Shown: positions 35,100-44,606, numbered from the stretch's first letter. The stretch: DNA of 64,000 nucleotides from Sneathiella sp. P13V-1 (GCF_015143595.1 NZ_WYEU01000005.1:62001-126000), one strand, 5' to 3'. A program made the numbers and translations. The notes: generated from the sequence alone by a model not told the origin.

Positions 35100-35606
35100 C
35101 TATTTCTTGCGATCGAGGACCATAAAAGTGTGATCGAATTGGTTTTTTTCATCCGAAGAGTGTTTTTCTTTGGACTTTTCAACCCAATCCCCTTCGTTAA
35201 GATCAAAGAAAGAAGTGTCACCTTCGATATCCGTGTGCACTCTGGTCAGATAAAACCGTTCTGTTTTTTCGAAGAACAATTTGTAAATCTCTCCGCCGCC
35301 AACGATCATTATTTCATCTGTTCCGCGGTTTCGACAATCTTCTGAGGCGAGTTCCAACGCCGTTTCAACATCATTCGCTACCAGAGCTCCGTTTGCGGAG
35401 AAAGAAGGATCCCTTGTCAAAATGATACTGGTTCTGCCTGGTAAAAGGCCTGGCAGGGATTGGAATGTCTTTCTGCCCATAATCATTGGTTTGTCCAAGG
35501 TGTTCTTTTTGAACCACTTCAGATCATTTGGAAGGTGCCACGGCATATCACCTTCCATACCAATTATATTGTTTTCTGATGCAGCAAGGATTGCACTGAT
35601 TTTCAT
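35100..35606 (-). CDS. folA: Dihydrofolate reductase
   Basis: Reduces dihydrofolate to tetrahydrofolate with NADPH; 168 aa. N-terminal ILAASENNIIGMEGDMPWHLPNDLKWFKK is the classical DHFR start, with the catalytic acidic residue in NDLKWF. GRKTFQSLP and EIMIVGGGEIYKLF are the cofactor signatures. It follows thyA by 9 bases on the same strand, giving the usual thyA-folA unit for thymidylate synthesis. Confidence 0.95.
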   Translation of the reverse strand: MKISAILAASENNIIGMEGDMPWHLPNDLKWFKKNTLDKPMIMGRKTFQSLPGLLPGRTSIILTRDPSFSANGALVANDVETALELASEDCRNRGTDEIMIVGGGEIYKLFFEKTERFYLTRVHTDIEGDTSFFDLNEGDWVEKSKEKHSSDEKNQFDHTFMVLDRKK

Positions 35607-35615
35607 GTGATGCCC

Positions 35616-36410
35616 TTAAACAGCGACAGGGGCAGAAATGTGAGGCGCCGGGTTGTAGTCGGTCAGTTCAAAATCTTCGAACTTGAAGCTGAAAATGTCT
35701 TTTACATCCGGATTAACCGTCATGGTTGGCAGACTGCCGGGAGTACGTGTGAGCTGTAAATCGGCCTGTTCCACATGGTTAGCATAAAGATGCACATCGC
35801 CGAAGCTATGGACAAAATCACCTGGTTTCAAATCGCAAACTTGTGCAATCATCATGGTGAGAAGGGCGTAGGACGAGATGTTGAACGGCACGCCCAGGAA
35901 AACATCGGCACTTCGTTGGTAGAGTTGGCAAGACAGGCGCCCATCAGCAACGTAAAACTGGAACAAGCAATGGCAAGGCGGCAAGGCCATATTGTCGACC
36001 TCAGCAGGGTTCCATGCGGTGACTATATGCCGACGTGAATCAGGATTGTTTTTTATCTGATTAATCAGATTTGTAATCTGGTCAATTTGGCCGCCGTTGG
36101 GGGCGGGCCATGAACGCCATTGATATCCATAAACGGGACCTAAGTCCCCATTTTCATCGGCCCACTCGTCCCAGATTCGAACACCATTATCCTGCAGGTA
36201 TTTAATGTTGGTGTCACCCGCCAGAAACCAGAGGAGTTCATGAATAATTGATTTCAAATGCAGCTTTTTCGTGGTGAGAAGCGGAAAGCCGTCTTCCAGA
36301 TTGAAGCGCATCTGATGTCCGAATAGGCTATAGGTGCCTGTCCCTGTTCTATCGGCCTTATAGCTGCCTTCTTCACGTATTTTTCTTACAAGGTCCAGAT
36401 ATTGTTGCAT
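35616..36410 (-). CDS. thyA: Thymidylate synthase ThyA
   Basis: Methylates dUMP using methylene-tetrahydrofolate; 264 aa, the standard length. The catalytic Cys lies in [12 protein letters not shown], the dUMP-binding part is [24 protein letters not shown], and the C-terminus ends in APVAV as expected. The gene heads the thyA-folA pair and is preceded by an AT-rich promoter region. Confidence 0.97.
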   Translation of the reverse strand: MQQYLDLVRKIREEGSYKADRTGTGTYSLFGHQMRFNLEDGFPLLTTKKLHLKSIIHELLWFLAGDTNIKYLQDNGVRIWDEWADENGDLGPVYGYQWRSWPAPNGGQIDQITNLINQIKNNPDSRRHIVTAWNPAEVDNMALPPCHCLFQFYVADGRLSCQLYQRSADVFLGVPFNISSYALLTMMIAQVCDLKPGDFVHSFGDVHLYANHVEQADLQLTRTPGSLPTMTVNPDVKDIFSFKFEDFELTDYNPAPHISAPVAV

Positions 36411-36552
36411 ATTTCAAACTCTACCTCAGTAAATGAGGTTTTTACTGTGAAAAATTTTAGCAAAGATAGAATGTTTTAACCTATTTCGCCATACTCAATT
36501 GCAGTCAAAGCGTAAACTTCGTTCAAGTCACACAGCTATCGAGGGGACAGAA

Positions 36553-38175
36553 GTGCTAAGCGATTTCATCCGGAAGAAAATTGTTGATCTTATTCCAAGA
36601 ACTGCGCGCAATATTGCTGTAATCGGCAGCAACGCGGCTGATGTGAGTGCTGAATTCCGTCCCTATAACCCTGACTGTAAGGTCAAACTGTTCCCAAGTA
36701 TTAAACGTTTCGTGATGGCGGTGCAGGAACGGCCGGAAGTGACCTATCAGACAGCAGTTGTTCTGGACGCTTATGCAAATGACGCAGATTTTCACACTCA
36801 ATTGACAGAGCTTAAGGAGCATTTGGTCGAAGGGGGAATGATCCTTACCTGTGTGATAAATCCTTTTTATTATCAGTTTGTTGAACAGAAAATTGGCAAG
36901 GAAACGAAGTTATCCGCACAATTGTTGACCGGACTGATGGAAAAACAGAAGACTTTCCAGGCGCAGGTCAACTTACTGCTGAAAGATACCGGTCTCTTTT
37001 TTGATCACCTGTTCCAATTTCCAAACCCGACAGCGCAAAGCTGGGTAACGGGAAAGATGGAAGAGGTAGATAATAACGGGCAAAAATTGCTGCGAACAAT
37101 GATGATGTCATTTTGTGCCGAAAGATTGATCATGCGCTTGATGGATCATCAGGTGCCGCAATTGCGTATTCAAGCGCAAGTCTTAAAACCAGTCGGTGGC
37201 GTAAACGACGTGCGGATACACGAACCTCTGACAGCCTTGTCCAGTTTGCCTGGGGTTTTATCTCATGCCAGCCGTGCTGAAAAATTGGTGGTTAATAGCC
37301 CCACTAACATGAATAAGATCTTTATCTGGCATAGGCCTATTTTGACGCTGGATGAAGGATTAAAACATATCCAGAGTTTGAGAAAAGCCGGGTATCTGAT
37401 TATTACAGAATTTGATGATCACTACTCGCCTTGGCCTGCAATTGAAGCAAACAAGTACCTGAATTTCGTTGGTGTTCACGCTGTTCAAACAACGAAGGAA
37501 GAACTTGCAGATCTCTTTAGGGAATTTAACCCACATATCGGTGTGTTCCCAAACCAACTCAACAAGATGCCAGCCCGGGATTTAAGGCAGGCTTCTGAGG
37601 TGCCAAATATCTTCTTTGGCGCGTTAAACAGGCAAGATGACTGGAAGCCGATTATGCCTCAGATAAATGAAATACTGAAAGGCGTGTCCGGCGATTTTCA
37701 TTTTGATGTGGTTTTTGACAAAGAGTTTTTTGACGCGTTGGAGACTGACAAGAAAAGTTTCGCACCTGAATGCGAGTATTCTGAATATCTGGAGATTTTG
37801 CAAAAGGCAGATATCGCACTTCTTCCGCTTCAGGATACTGAATTCAATCGTATGAAATCTGATTTGAAGCTTGTTGAAGTGGCCGGAAGTGGCGCTGTGG
37901 CAATAGCTAGCCCTGTTGTCTATGAGCAAACAGATCCAGAAGCAAAGTTTGTTGAGTTCGCAACGAATCCTGCGCAGTTCGCGGAAAAACTCAAAATGTT
38001 GATTGAAGATCCGGAGTATCGTTTCGAGCGTCAGTTGCGAGGCCGACGTTACGTTCGCGGCAATCGACTACTCCATCATAGTATGGGTGCACGATATAAC
38101 TGGATCAGAGAGCTTTTGGAAAATAAGGAGATCCTGGATCAGGAACTAGGTAAGCGATTGTCGGCTCTCAGCTAA
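36553..38175 (+). CDS. Methyltransferase-like/glycosyltransferase-like two-domain protein
   Basis: A 540 aa protein. Residues about 1-130 look like a Rossmann domain without clear SAM motifs (NIAVIGSNAADVSAEF, VLDAYAND); the middle has IFIWHRPILTLDEG and LIITEFDDHYSPWP; the C-terminal 150 residues resemble the donor half of a GT-B glycosyltransferase (DIALLPLQDTEFNRMKSDLKLVE, GSGAVAIAS). The GTG at 36553 has GAGGGG six bases before it; a TTG at 36499 is the alternative. Family name uncertain; a surface glycan role is inferred. Confidence 0.65.
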   Translation: MLSDFIRKKIVDLIPRTARNIAVIGSNAADVSAEFRPYNPDCKVKLFPSIKRFVMAVQERPEVTYQTAVVLDAYANDADFHTQLTELKEHLVEGGMILTCVINPFYYQFVEQKIGKETKLSAQLLTGLMEKQKTFQAQVNLLLKDTGLFFDHLFQFPNPTAQSWVTGKMEEVDNNGQKLLRTMMMSFCAERLIMRLMDHQVPQLRIQAQVLKPVGGVNDVRIHEPLTALSSLPGVLSHASRAEKLVVNSPTNMNKIFIWHRPILTLDEGLKHIQSLRKAGYLIITEFDDHYSPWPAIEANKYLNFVGVHAVQTTKEELADLFREFNPHIGVFPNQLNKMPARDLRQASEVPNIFFGALNRQDDWKPIMPQINEILKGVSGDFHFDVVFDKEFFDALETDKKSFAPECEYSEYLEILQKADIALLPLQDTEFNRMKSDLKLVEVAGSGAVAIASPVVYEQTDPEAKFVEFATNPAQFAEKLKMLIEDPEYRFERQLRGRRYVRGNRLLHHSMGARYNWIRELLENKEILDQELGKRLSALS

Positions 38176-38509
38176 CGACCTTTTCATCAAGAAGATGTCG
38201 TCCTTCCGGATCTTCAATCTCGATAACCCACATGTCAGGATCATTGGAAAGTTGCTTTCTGATATATGTGTCTGAAACAGCTTCCTCTACCCAATCTGGT
38301 CCAGTTGCCTGAAACCATTGGCGTTTTCCCGTTTCGAAATCCGTCATGGGTGTCAATATCATTGATTTTCCGTTTAACCGGTTAATTTTAATTAATGGAA
38401 TTCCGGCTGTTTCGTCCCCGCGATGTACAACAAAAACAGGGATGTTTTGAAAGGCACATTTTCTGATATGTGCCTTGATCCAAATTTCTGCTTTTAGTCG
38501 CGGTTCCAT
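38168..38509 (-). CDS. DUF1491 family protein
   Basis: A 113 aa protein starting MEPRLKAEIWIKAHIRKC, the family signature, with HRGDETAGIPLIKINRLNG and DPDMWVIEIEDPEGRHLL. DUF1491 is confined mostly to alphaproteobacteria and has no assigned role. It overlaps the convergent glycosyltransferase-like gene by 8 bases and is followed upstream by a small hypothetical gene. Confidence 0.86.
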   Translation of the reverse strand: MEPRLKAEIWIKAHIRKCAFQNIPVFVVHRGDETAGIPLIKINRLNGKSMILTPMTDFETGKRQWFQATGPDWVEEAVSDTYIRKQLSNDPDMWVIEIEDPEGRHLLDEKVVS

Positions 38510-38523
38510 GAATAACCTGTTGT

Positions 38524-38727
38524 CTATTTTTGTTCCAGGTCAGGATATATCATGAGGACTTCGTCTAGTAACCGCAAAAGCGTATTGCGGCGGTGAAGGT
38601 TGCCTTCCTCTGCCCAAAAGTCGGCTTCTTCCTTTAGCTTGATTGCAGTCTTCTCACCAAATTTCTCAAGATAATATTGAGCCCGAGAGGAGAGGGGGAA
38701 GTGATCAATGGCTGCGGACGGTGTCAT
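38524..38727 (-). CDS. Small hypothetical protein coupled to tag
   Basis: A 67 aa, largely helical, charged protein (MTPSAAIDHFPLSSRAQYYLEKF then LRLLDEVLMIYPDLEQK). Its start overlaps the stop of the 3-methyladenine glycosylase gene as ATGA and it lies 14 bases before the DUF1491 gene, so the order tag, this gene, DUF1491 looks like one operon. I do not recognise a family. Confidence 0.65.
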   Translation of the reverse strand: MTPSAAIDHFPLSSRAQYYLEKFGEKTAIKLKEEADFWAEEGNLHRRNTLLRLLDEVLMIYPDLEQK

Positions 38728-39335
38728 CTGCCGCCCCCAAGGTTTTTGACTTCCTCATATCGAAAGCAATCGGTTTGGTGATCATTGACCATACCAACGG
38801 CCTGCATAAAGGCGTAGACAATAGTTGGGCCAACAAATTTGAAACCGCGCTTTTTTAGATCTTTTGATATGAGTTGACTTAACTCTGTTTGAGCGGGGAC
38901 TTCAGATCTCACCCGACGATGGGTTTGAAGAGGCTCGCCGTCCACAAAATTCCAAAGATAGTTTGAAAAGCCGCCTTCTTTTTCTTCCATCTCCAAGAAA
39001 AGGCGTGCGCCAGCTACAGTGCCGACGATCTTTGCGCGATTGCGGATGATGCCGGTATTTTGCATAAGGCTTTCAATTTTTTCCGGGCCGTAATCGGCAA
39101 TGATATCGGGCCGAAATCCATCGAAGGCTTCGCGGAAGTTCTCTCTTTTCCTTAATATTGTAATCCAGGAAAGGCCAGCCTGAAATCCATCAAGGATCAG
39201 TTTTTCAAACAAAGCGCGGCTGTCATGCTCGGGTACGCCCCAATCTGTATCATGGTACTCCTGATAAAAGGGATCGTCGCCACACCAGAAGCAGCGCGCC
39301 TTCCCATCTTCGCCCACATGCGCATGTTCGGACAT
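38724..39335 (-). CDS. tag: DNA-3-methyladenine glycosylase I
   Basis: Base excision repair enzyme that removes 3-methyladenine; 203 aa. The N-terminal CFWCGDDPFYQEYHDTDWGVPEHD contains the zinc Cys and the aromatic/acidic base pocket of TagI, and WITILRKRENFREAF is the helix-hairpin-helix region. Further zinc-ligand His and Cys are near the C-terminus (NDHQTDCFR). It leads a three-gene operon. Confidence 0.94.
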   Translation of the reverse strand: MSEHAHVGEDGKARCFWCGDDPFYQEYHDTDWGVPEHDSRALFEKLILDGFQAGLSWITILRKRENFREAFDGFRPDIIADYGPEKIESLMQNTGIIRNRAKIVGTVAGARLFLEMEEKEGGFSNYLWNFVDGEPLQTHRRVRSEVPAQTELSQLISKDLKKRGFKFVGPTIVYAFMQAVGMVNDHQTDCFRYEEVKNLGGGR

Positions 39336-39408
39336 GAATTATCCCTTAAATGTTCCTGTTTTGTTTACGGTACGATAAAGTGCTGTTAAAGGCAAACAGG
39401 AAAAGGGC

Positions 39409-40272
39409 TTAGTCTTCTTTTTCCGACAAAATTACATAGTCAGGTTTGGTGAGTCTTAGCCCCGCTGGAGATAGCTCAGGAGTTGGCGACAAGCTGCCAA
39501 AGGCATCAAGACGGGTCATGGCGAGGCCGTATGGTTTTGAAAAACTGACCACCTTCGCAATTTCTTTTTCATTTGAGGAAATGAGATCGCCAGCGCTTAA
39601 GTCACCGTCATATTCAAACTTGAAAAGGCGTTTCTTGATTTTTGCGCGGAATTTTGTACGCGCAGTGAGCTCTTGCCCAATGTAACAACCTTTTGAAAAG
39701 CTGACGCCGTTTAATTCTTCGAAATTGGCTTCAAGCAGGAAGTTCTTTTCAGGCTGAATATCTTCGGAACCCTCTGGGACGCCAAGTGCAAAACGATGAT
39801 GGCGATAAGCACCTTCGTCCGCTTCTTCAAGATGATCAATTGAGGAGCCTGAGGTGTAAAGCCGATATCCAAGGGCGGATAAGCGAGGATCTGCAACCAG
39901 TTTTCCGTCCAAATTATCGGGTGGAGTAATGTCAGATCCCGGGTTTTTGTCGAAAATTCCAAAAACAGAAAGCGCATCTGAAATATCTTCAATTTCAACG
40001 GCGGAGCGTAGCTTGTACATAGTGAGCCGCTTTATAAGATCTGCAGATCTTGATTTTTCACAGTCCAGTAGTAGATAATCACCGAAGTCCATCAGGAAGA
40101 AGTCAAAAAGAAACTTGCCCTGAGGCGTCAGAAGCGCCGAATAAATAGCCTTGTCCGCTGACAGTTGGCCCAGATCGTTACTTATCAGATTCTGGAGAAA
40201 ATCAGTACGGTCATCACCGCTGATTTTAAGCAAGGATCGATCATCTAGTTTGGCGTAGGTTACTTCTGTCAT
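39409..40272 (-). CDS. ygfZ: Folate-binding protein YgfZ (CAF17-like)
   Basis: A 287 aa tetrahydrofolate-binding protein that helps assemble or repair iron-sulfur enzymes. The family motif K-G-C-Y-x-G-Q-E is present as FSKGCYIGQELTAR. The start is set at the ATG at 40272 (MTEVTYAKLDD); a longer frame to 40317 lacks conserved residues. It is divergent from the dihydroorotase-like gene. Confidence 0.88.
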   Translation of the reverse strand: MTEVTYAKLDDRSLLKISGDDRTDFLQNLISNDLGQLSADKAIYSALLTPQGKFLFDFFLMDFGDYLLLDCEKSRSADLIKRLTMYKLRSAVEIEDISDALSVFGIFDKNPGSDITPPDNLDGKLVADPRLSALGYRLYTSGSSIDHLEEADEGAYRHHRFALGVPEGSEDIQPEKNFLLEANFEELNGVSFSKGCYIGQELTARTKFRAKIKKRLFKFEYDGDLSAGDLISSNEKEIAKVVSFSKPYGLAMTRLDAFGSLSPTPELSPAGLRLTKPDYVILSEKED

Positions 40273-40398
40273 GGCACCGGATTTCAACAAGACCAAAATG
40301 GTCTTGTATCCTATCACCCTTTACCAAGGTTGCAAGGATGTCTTGGCATAACATTGGATCAAGGGTAAGAAGGGCGTATCATTTAAAGGAGGCCTGAA

Positions 40399-41721
40399 AT
40401 GTCAAAAGTCGATCTGCTCGTTAAAAATGGAACTGTCGTTTCTCACCGGGGAATTGATCAGCTTGATATCGCCATTAAAGACGAGAAAATTGTCGCCCTC
40501 GGATCTCTTGGGGACGTTGAGGCAACAGAAGTGATCGACGCAACTGGACTGCATGTTCTGCCGGGGGTGATTGACAGTCAGGTGCATTTTCGCGAGCCGG
40601 GACTTGAGCATAAAGAAGATCTGGCAACCGGTACAGCCGCCGCTGCTTTAGGCGGGGTGACAGCGATCTTTGAAATGCCGAACACTAATCCACTTACGCT
40701 GACAGCTGCTGATATGGCGGATAAGGTTCGTCGTGGCCGCGAGAAAGCTTGGACCGATTTTGCCTTCTTTATTGGTGCAGCGGCAGAAAATGTAGAAAAC
40801 CTTCCGATGCTGGAGCGCCAAGAGGGTGTCTCTGGTGTGAAGCTCTTTATGGGATCTTCCACTGGCAGTCTTCTTGTTGATAACGATGATGATATCCGGA
40901 GAGTATTGGCGAGCGGTGTGCGCCGCGTTGCCATTCACGCAGAAGACGAGCCTCGCTTACTTGAGCGGCGCCATCTGGCAGTAGATACAGTATTAAACCA
41001 CCCTGTCTGGCGAGATGACGTGGTTGCCTACCGTGCAACGGAACGCGTTTTGAAAATTGCCCGGGAGACGGGGCGCCGCATTCATGTTCTTCATATCACG
41101 ACGAAAGAAGAAATTGCGCTTCTCGCACAATATAAAGATATCGCAACAGTGGAAACCACACCTCAACATCTGACCTTATCATCCCCAGGATGTTATGAGG
41201 AGTTGGGCAGCTACGCCCAAATGAACCCACCTATTCGGGAAGAAGTGCACCGTCAGGGTCTTTGGCAGGGGGTTCGAGATGGGGTGGTTGATGTGATCGG
41301 GTCTGATCACGCCCCTCATACTAAAGAAGAAAAGGCGCAACCTTATCCAGCAAGTCCCTCCGGGATGCCGGGGGTACAGACTTTGTTGCCGCTTCTGCTG
41401 GATCATTGCAATAAAGGTGAGCTGTCACTGCAACACGTTATGGATCTGACATCCGCAGGCCCGGCCCGGATTTATGGTGTGGCCGGTAAAGGACGTATTG
41501 GTCTTGGCTTTGATGGTGACCTGACATTAATTGATTTGAAACGGGAACAGGAAATCACTGGTGATTGGCTGGCGTCCAAATGCGGGTGGTCACCGTTTGA
41601 AGGTAAGACGGTGACGGGCTGGCCTGTCGGCACCATTATTCGCGGCCGTCAGGTCATGCGTGATGGGGAACTTCTTGGAACCTCAGCCGGACAGCCTGTT
41701 CGTTTCCAGGAATGTCTCTAA
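40399..41721 (+). CDS. Dihydroorotase-like amidohydrolase with QxH metal motif
   Basis: A 440 aa cyclic amidohydrolase of the dihydroorotase/allantoinase group, which closes or opens a ring in pyrimidine or purine metabolism. The N-terminal metal motif reads DSQVHFREPG: Q61 where HxH is usual, H63 kept. The carboxylated Lys is probably K148 in GVKLFMGSSTG; HAEDE, HVLHITT and SDHAPHT supply other ligands. AAAGGAGG precedes the ATG. The Q is common in an alphaproteobacterial branch annotated as dihydroorotase, but activity is not proven. Confidence 0.83.
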   Translation: MSKVDLLVKNGTVVSHRGIDQLDIAIKDEKIVALGSLGDVEATEVIDATGLHVLPGVIDSQVHFREPGLEHKEDLATGTAAAALGGVTAIFEMPNTNPLTLTAADMADKVRRGREKAWTDFAFFIGAAAENVENLPMLERQEGVSGVKLFMGSSTGSLLVDNDDDIRRVLASGVRRVAIHAEDEPRLLERRHLAVDTVLNHPVWRDDVVAYRATERVLKIARETGRRIHVLHITTKEEIALLAQYKDIATVETTPQHLTLSSPGCYEELGSYAQMNPPIREEVHRQGLWQGVRDGVVDVIGSDHAPHTKEEKAQPYPASPSGMPGVQTLLPLLLDHCNKGELSLQHVMDLTSAGPARIYGVAGKGRIGLGFDGDLTLIDLKREQEITGDWLASKCGWSPFEGKTVTGWPVGTIIRGRQVMRDGELLGTSAGQPVRFQECL

Positions 41722-41733
41722 CAGAATAATGCG

Positions 41734-41761
41734 AGGGGGCGGCGCCTATGCCCGCCCTTTT
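41734..41761. terminator. GC-rich hairpin between convergent genes
   Basis: GGGGGCGG and CCCGCCCTTTT form a stem of six to eight pairs followed by T4. It lies right after the dihydroorotase-like stop codon and overlaps the final codons of cysQ on the opposite strand, the expected place for a terminator of the plus-strand gene. Confidence 0.5.
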
Positions 41762-42507
41762 GCAACAAAGTAAGGATTGTCGTGACCATCCTTGCCATAA
41801 CCTAGTGGCGCTCCATCCAGTGTCTCAACGACACCACCAGCAGCTTCTAAGATGGCTTGGCCCGCACCAATATCCCATTCCATCGTGCGGCCCAAACGTG
41901 GATATAGGTCCGCTTTACCTTCCGCAACCAAACACAGTTTCAAGGACGACCCTGCAGATACCAAATCGGCTACCTTAAACTTCGAAATATAATCATCAGT
42001 TTCTGGTGTGCGGTGCGAACGGCTGGCGACGACTGTTAGTCCCTCCGCTGGTGCTTCGCGGGTCTGAATGGCGCGTTTTCCGCCCTCATCCTCCATATAC
42101 GCCTCACCCTTACCAAAGGCGTAATAGATAGTGTCCTTTGCCGGAACATGGATAACGCCCATGGTCGGGCGGCCGTTTTCCACCAAGGCAATATTGACCG
42201 TAAATTCTCCACGTTTGTGGATAAATTCCTTGGTACCGTCGAGCGGATCCACTAACCAGAAGGTGCCGCCTGACAGATCTGGAACACGGCCCGCCGCAAC
42301 GCTTTCTTCTGCGAGGACAGGAATATCCGGTGTTACTTTTGAAAGCCCTTCCAGAATAATTTTTTCCGCCGCTACATCAGCTTCGGTCACGGGTGACTCA
42401 TCGCTTTTGGTGTCGATTTCAAAATCACGATTGTAAATCTCAAGGATTTTGTCACCTGCATCGCGGGCAATTTTAACAATTGCATCAGTAACGGCTTGAC
42501 GGTCCAT
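41746..42507 (-). CDS. cysQ: 3'(2'),5'-bisphosphate nucleotidase CysQ
   Basis: Magnesium-dependent phosphatase of the inositol monophosphatase superfamily that hydrolyses PAP/PAPS. 253 aa. The metal site is LAEES (about residue 65) and WLVDPLDGTKEFIHKRGEFTVNIAL; the C-terminal motif is EWDIGAGQAILEAAGG. The FIHKRGEFTV stretch is characteristic of CysQ rather than SuhB. Monocistronic. Confidence 0.92.
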   Translation of the reverse strand: MDRQAVTDAIVKIARDAGDKILEIYNRDFEIDTKSDESPVTEADVAAEKIILEGLSKVTPDIPVLAEESVAAGRVPDLSGGTFWLVDPLDGTKEFIHKRGEFTVNIALVENGRPTMGVIHVPAKDTIYYAFGKGEAYMEDEGGKRAIQTREAPAEGLTVVASRSHRTPETDDYISKFKVADLVSAGSSLKLCLVAEGKADLYPRLGRTMEWDIGAGQAILEAAGGVVETLDGAPLGYGKDGHDNPYFVAKGRA

Positions 42508-42622
42508 TATTCAGATTTTCCCTGTTATCAATAACGTGGGCGCAGAATAACCATTCTTTCATTTATGTCATCCGTTTATTGCAAGCCTTTACAGGCGGGT
42601 ATGTGGTGTTAATAGTAGGGAT

Positions 42623-43492
42623 ATGAAGGAATTTGAAATTAGCCCTAATATAGAGGCGGACGATCTGTATGAAACGGTTAAATCCGTTGATCACGAGGGG
42701 AATGAAAATTGGCTCTCCGTGATTAACGAGAAACCGCTGACAATCTATCTGAACAAACAGGAAATAGTCACCCTGATGACGATCGGCGATTATCCGGAAT
42801 ATCTGGCGGTCGGATATCTTGTTAATCAGAATATGCTACGTAGAACGGACAGTGTTACCTCCATTGATGTGGATGAAGACCTGCAGGTGGTCATTGTCAG
42901 GACAGCAGAAGAAACCAATTATGAAGAGAAACTTTCCCGAAAAATAAGAACATCCGGATGTGCGCAAGGGACAGTGTTTGGCGATGTCATGGAGAAGTTT
43001 GACGACACTTCTTTGGACGTTAGCGCGAAACTAAAAACATCCTGGATTTACGCGCTGTCAAAAAAAATCAACCAGCAACCCTCGTTATATCTGAAAGTAG
43101 GAGCCATACATGGCTGCGTTTTATGCGAAGGGGACCGCCCTTTGATCTATATGGAAGATGTTGGTCGTCACAATGCTATTGATAAAATTGCTGGTTACAT
43201 GTGGCTGAACAATGTGCCGGCAATGGGGAAACTTTTCTATACGACCGGCCGACTGACTTCGGAAATGGTTATCAAAACAGTACAAATGCAGATCCCCGTT
43301 CTTATTTCCAGAAGTGGTTTTACAGCATGGGGGGTGGAGCTTGCAAAACAGGTGGGACTTACCCTTGTCGGACGTGCAAAAGGCAAGCGGTTTCAATGTG
43401 TGTCTGGTGTGGAAAGGTTAGTGTTTGACGCTGATCCCGAAACCGTTTTGGAAGAAAACAAGAAACATCAGCGTAAGGGCGGCCAAGATTGA
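42623..43492 (+). CDS. fdhD: Formate dehydrogenase accessory sulfurtransferase FdhD
   Basis: Transfers sulfur from a cysteine desulfurase to the molybdenum cofactor of formate dehydrogenase. 289 aa. The conserved segment is KIRTSGCAQGTVFGD, with one Cys where several homologs have CxxC, so the second Cys is missing but the first is kept. LYMEDVGRHNAIDKI and FYTTGRLTSEMVIK are FdhD signatures. It is coupled to mobA and should act on the formate dehydrogenase coded at 50.9-55.4 kb. Confidence 0.93.
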   Translation: MKEFEISPNIEADDLYETVKSVDHEGNENWLSVINEKPLTIYLNKQEIVTLMTIGDYPEYLAVGYLVNQNMLRRTDSVTSIDVDEDLQVVIVRTAEETNYEEKLSRKIRTSGCAQGTVFGDVMEKFDDTSLDVSAKLKTSWIYALSKKINQQPSLYLKVGAIHGCVLCEGDRPLIYMEDVGRHNAIDKIAGYMWLNNVPAMGKLFYTTGRLTSEMVIKTVQMQIPVLISRSGFTAWGVELAKQVGLTLVGRAKGKRFQCVSGVERLVFDADPETVLEENKKHQRKGGQD

Positions 43493-43494
43493 AG

Positions 43495-44100
43495 ATGAGT
43501 AACTTACCTTGTGTTTTACTGGCTGGCGGACAATCTCGCCGCATGGGCGGTGGCCATAAATATGAAGTTCAGATCGGTGGGAAAAGACTTCTGGACCGAA
43601 TTCTGGATAGGTTGGAACCTCAAGTTGGCGATATAGTTATCAATGCCAATGACAAGGTTGATACTGATCGATATCCAGTGATCAAAGATCTGAATGAGGG
43701 GTTTTTAGGGCCGTTGGCTGGTGTTTTGAGCGGGCTTCGCTACTTCGAAGCGCAAGGTACCGAAGCATCACATATGCTTGTGTGTCCTTGTGATATTCCC
43801 TTTGTTCCGAAAACCTTGGTGAAAAGGCTGCGTGGTGAAGGTGAACTTGCGGATGACGAAATCGTTATGGCGTATTCAAACGAGCGTATTCATCCAGTAA
43901 TTTCCCTGTGGCCCTTTGCAATTGCGGATGCGTTGGAGCAGGCATTGGTGATCGAAGACTTGCGAAAAATAAGGGTCTTTGCAAACCGGTATGTCTTGAA
44001 GGAAGTTCATTGGCCGGAAGAAGAGGGGGATCCGTTTTTTAACGTGAACACTAAAGAAGATCTGGCCCTCGCCACTGCAAGGGCCGACAAAGAAGATTAA
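43495..44100 (+). CDS. mobA: Molybdenum cofactor guanylyltransferase MobA
   Basis: Adds GMP to molybdopterin to form the guanine dinucleotide cofactor used by formate dehydrogenase. 201 aa. The GTP-binding motif is LLAGGQSRRMGGGHKY, with the catalytic Lys expected in that loop; PCDIPF holds the metal-binding Asp. The ATG lies three bases after the fdhD stop. The 3' end overlaps the convergent DUF3775 gene by four bases. Confidence 0.93.
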   Translation: MSNLPCVLLAGGQSRRMGGGHKYEVQIGGKRLLDRILDRLEPQVGDIVINANDKVDTDRYPVIKDLNEGFLGPLAGVLSGLRYFEAQGTEASHMLVCPCDIPFVPKTLVKRLRGEGELADDEIVMAYSNERIHPVISLWPFAIADALEQALVIEDLRKIRVFANRYVLKEVHWPEEEGDPFFNVNTKEDLALATARADKED

Positions 44101-44501
44101 CGATATCCGGTTTCAAATTCTTCGGATGAATAGCCAAGTTCAGACAGGCCTTCTTCAAGATAATCACCAAGGCGTTCCATGTTCAGCAGGTAGTCTGAAA
44201 TGCGATCAGCGTTCAACTCCTCAGCCTGGGCAATCGCTTCATCCCATTCATCTTTTGAGAATGTACCGCGGCCAAGCCAGGCAAGGGCAACCAGGTTTTG
44301 CCGTTCTTCCACATTATATTTGTCGATCACCCTTTTCAGTTCCAAATGGGCATCTTCGCGCGGAGGGGCAAATTCCAAATCATCGTCGATATCAGGAATT
44401 TCAGTAAAATCATCGCCTCCCTCTTCCTGAATGGCTCCAAGGGCGAGGGCATTGATAATAACGTCCGAGACTTTTTCGACAGCAATTTGAAGCATCGACA
44501 T
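44097..44501 (-). CDS. DUF3775 domain-containing protein
   Basis: A 134 aa acidic protein. The second half (LELKRVIDKYNVEERQNLVALAWLGRGTF, then DEWDEAIAQA) is the DUF3775 core, found in alphaproteobacteria. No catalytic motif is visible; the pattern suggests a helical, protein-binding fold. It ends inside the mobA stop region and has no obvious operon partner. Confidence 0.8.
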   Translation of the reverse strand: MSMLQIAVEKVSDVIINALALGAIQEEGGDDFTEIPDIDDDLEFAPPREDAHLELKRVIDKYNVEERQNLVALAWLGRGTFSKDEWDEAIAQAEELNADRISDYLLNMERLGDYLEEGLSELGYSSEEFETGYR

Positions 44502-44606
44502 ATACCTCTTTTTTACGGCTTTAATTCTGAACTAAGAATGCCAGCAAAGAAAGTCAAATGGCTTTGATTTCGCCCCATGTGGACAAAAATAATTCGAAAA
44601 AGAAGA

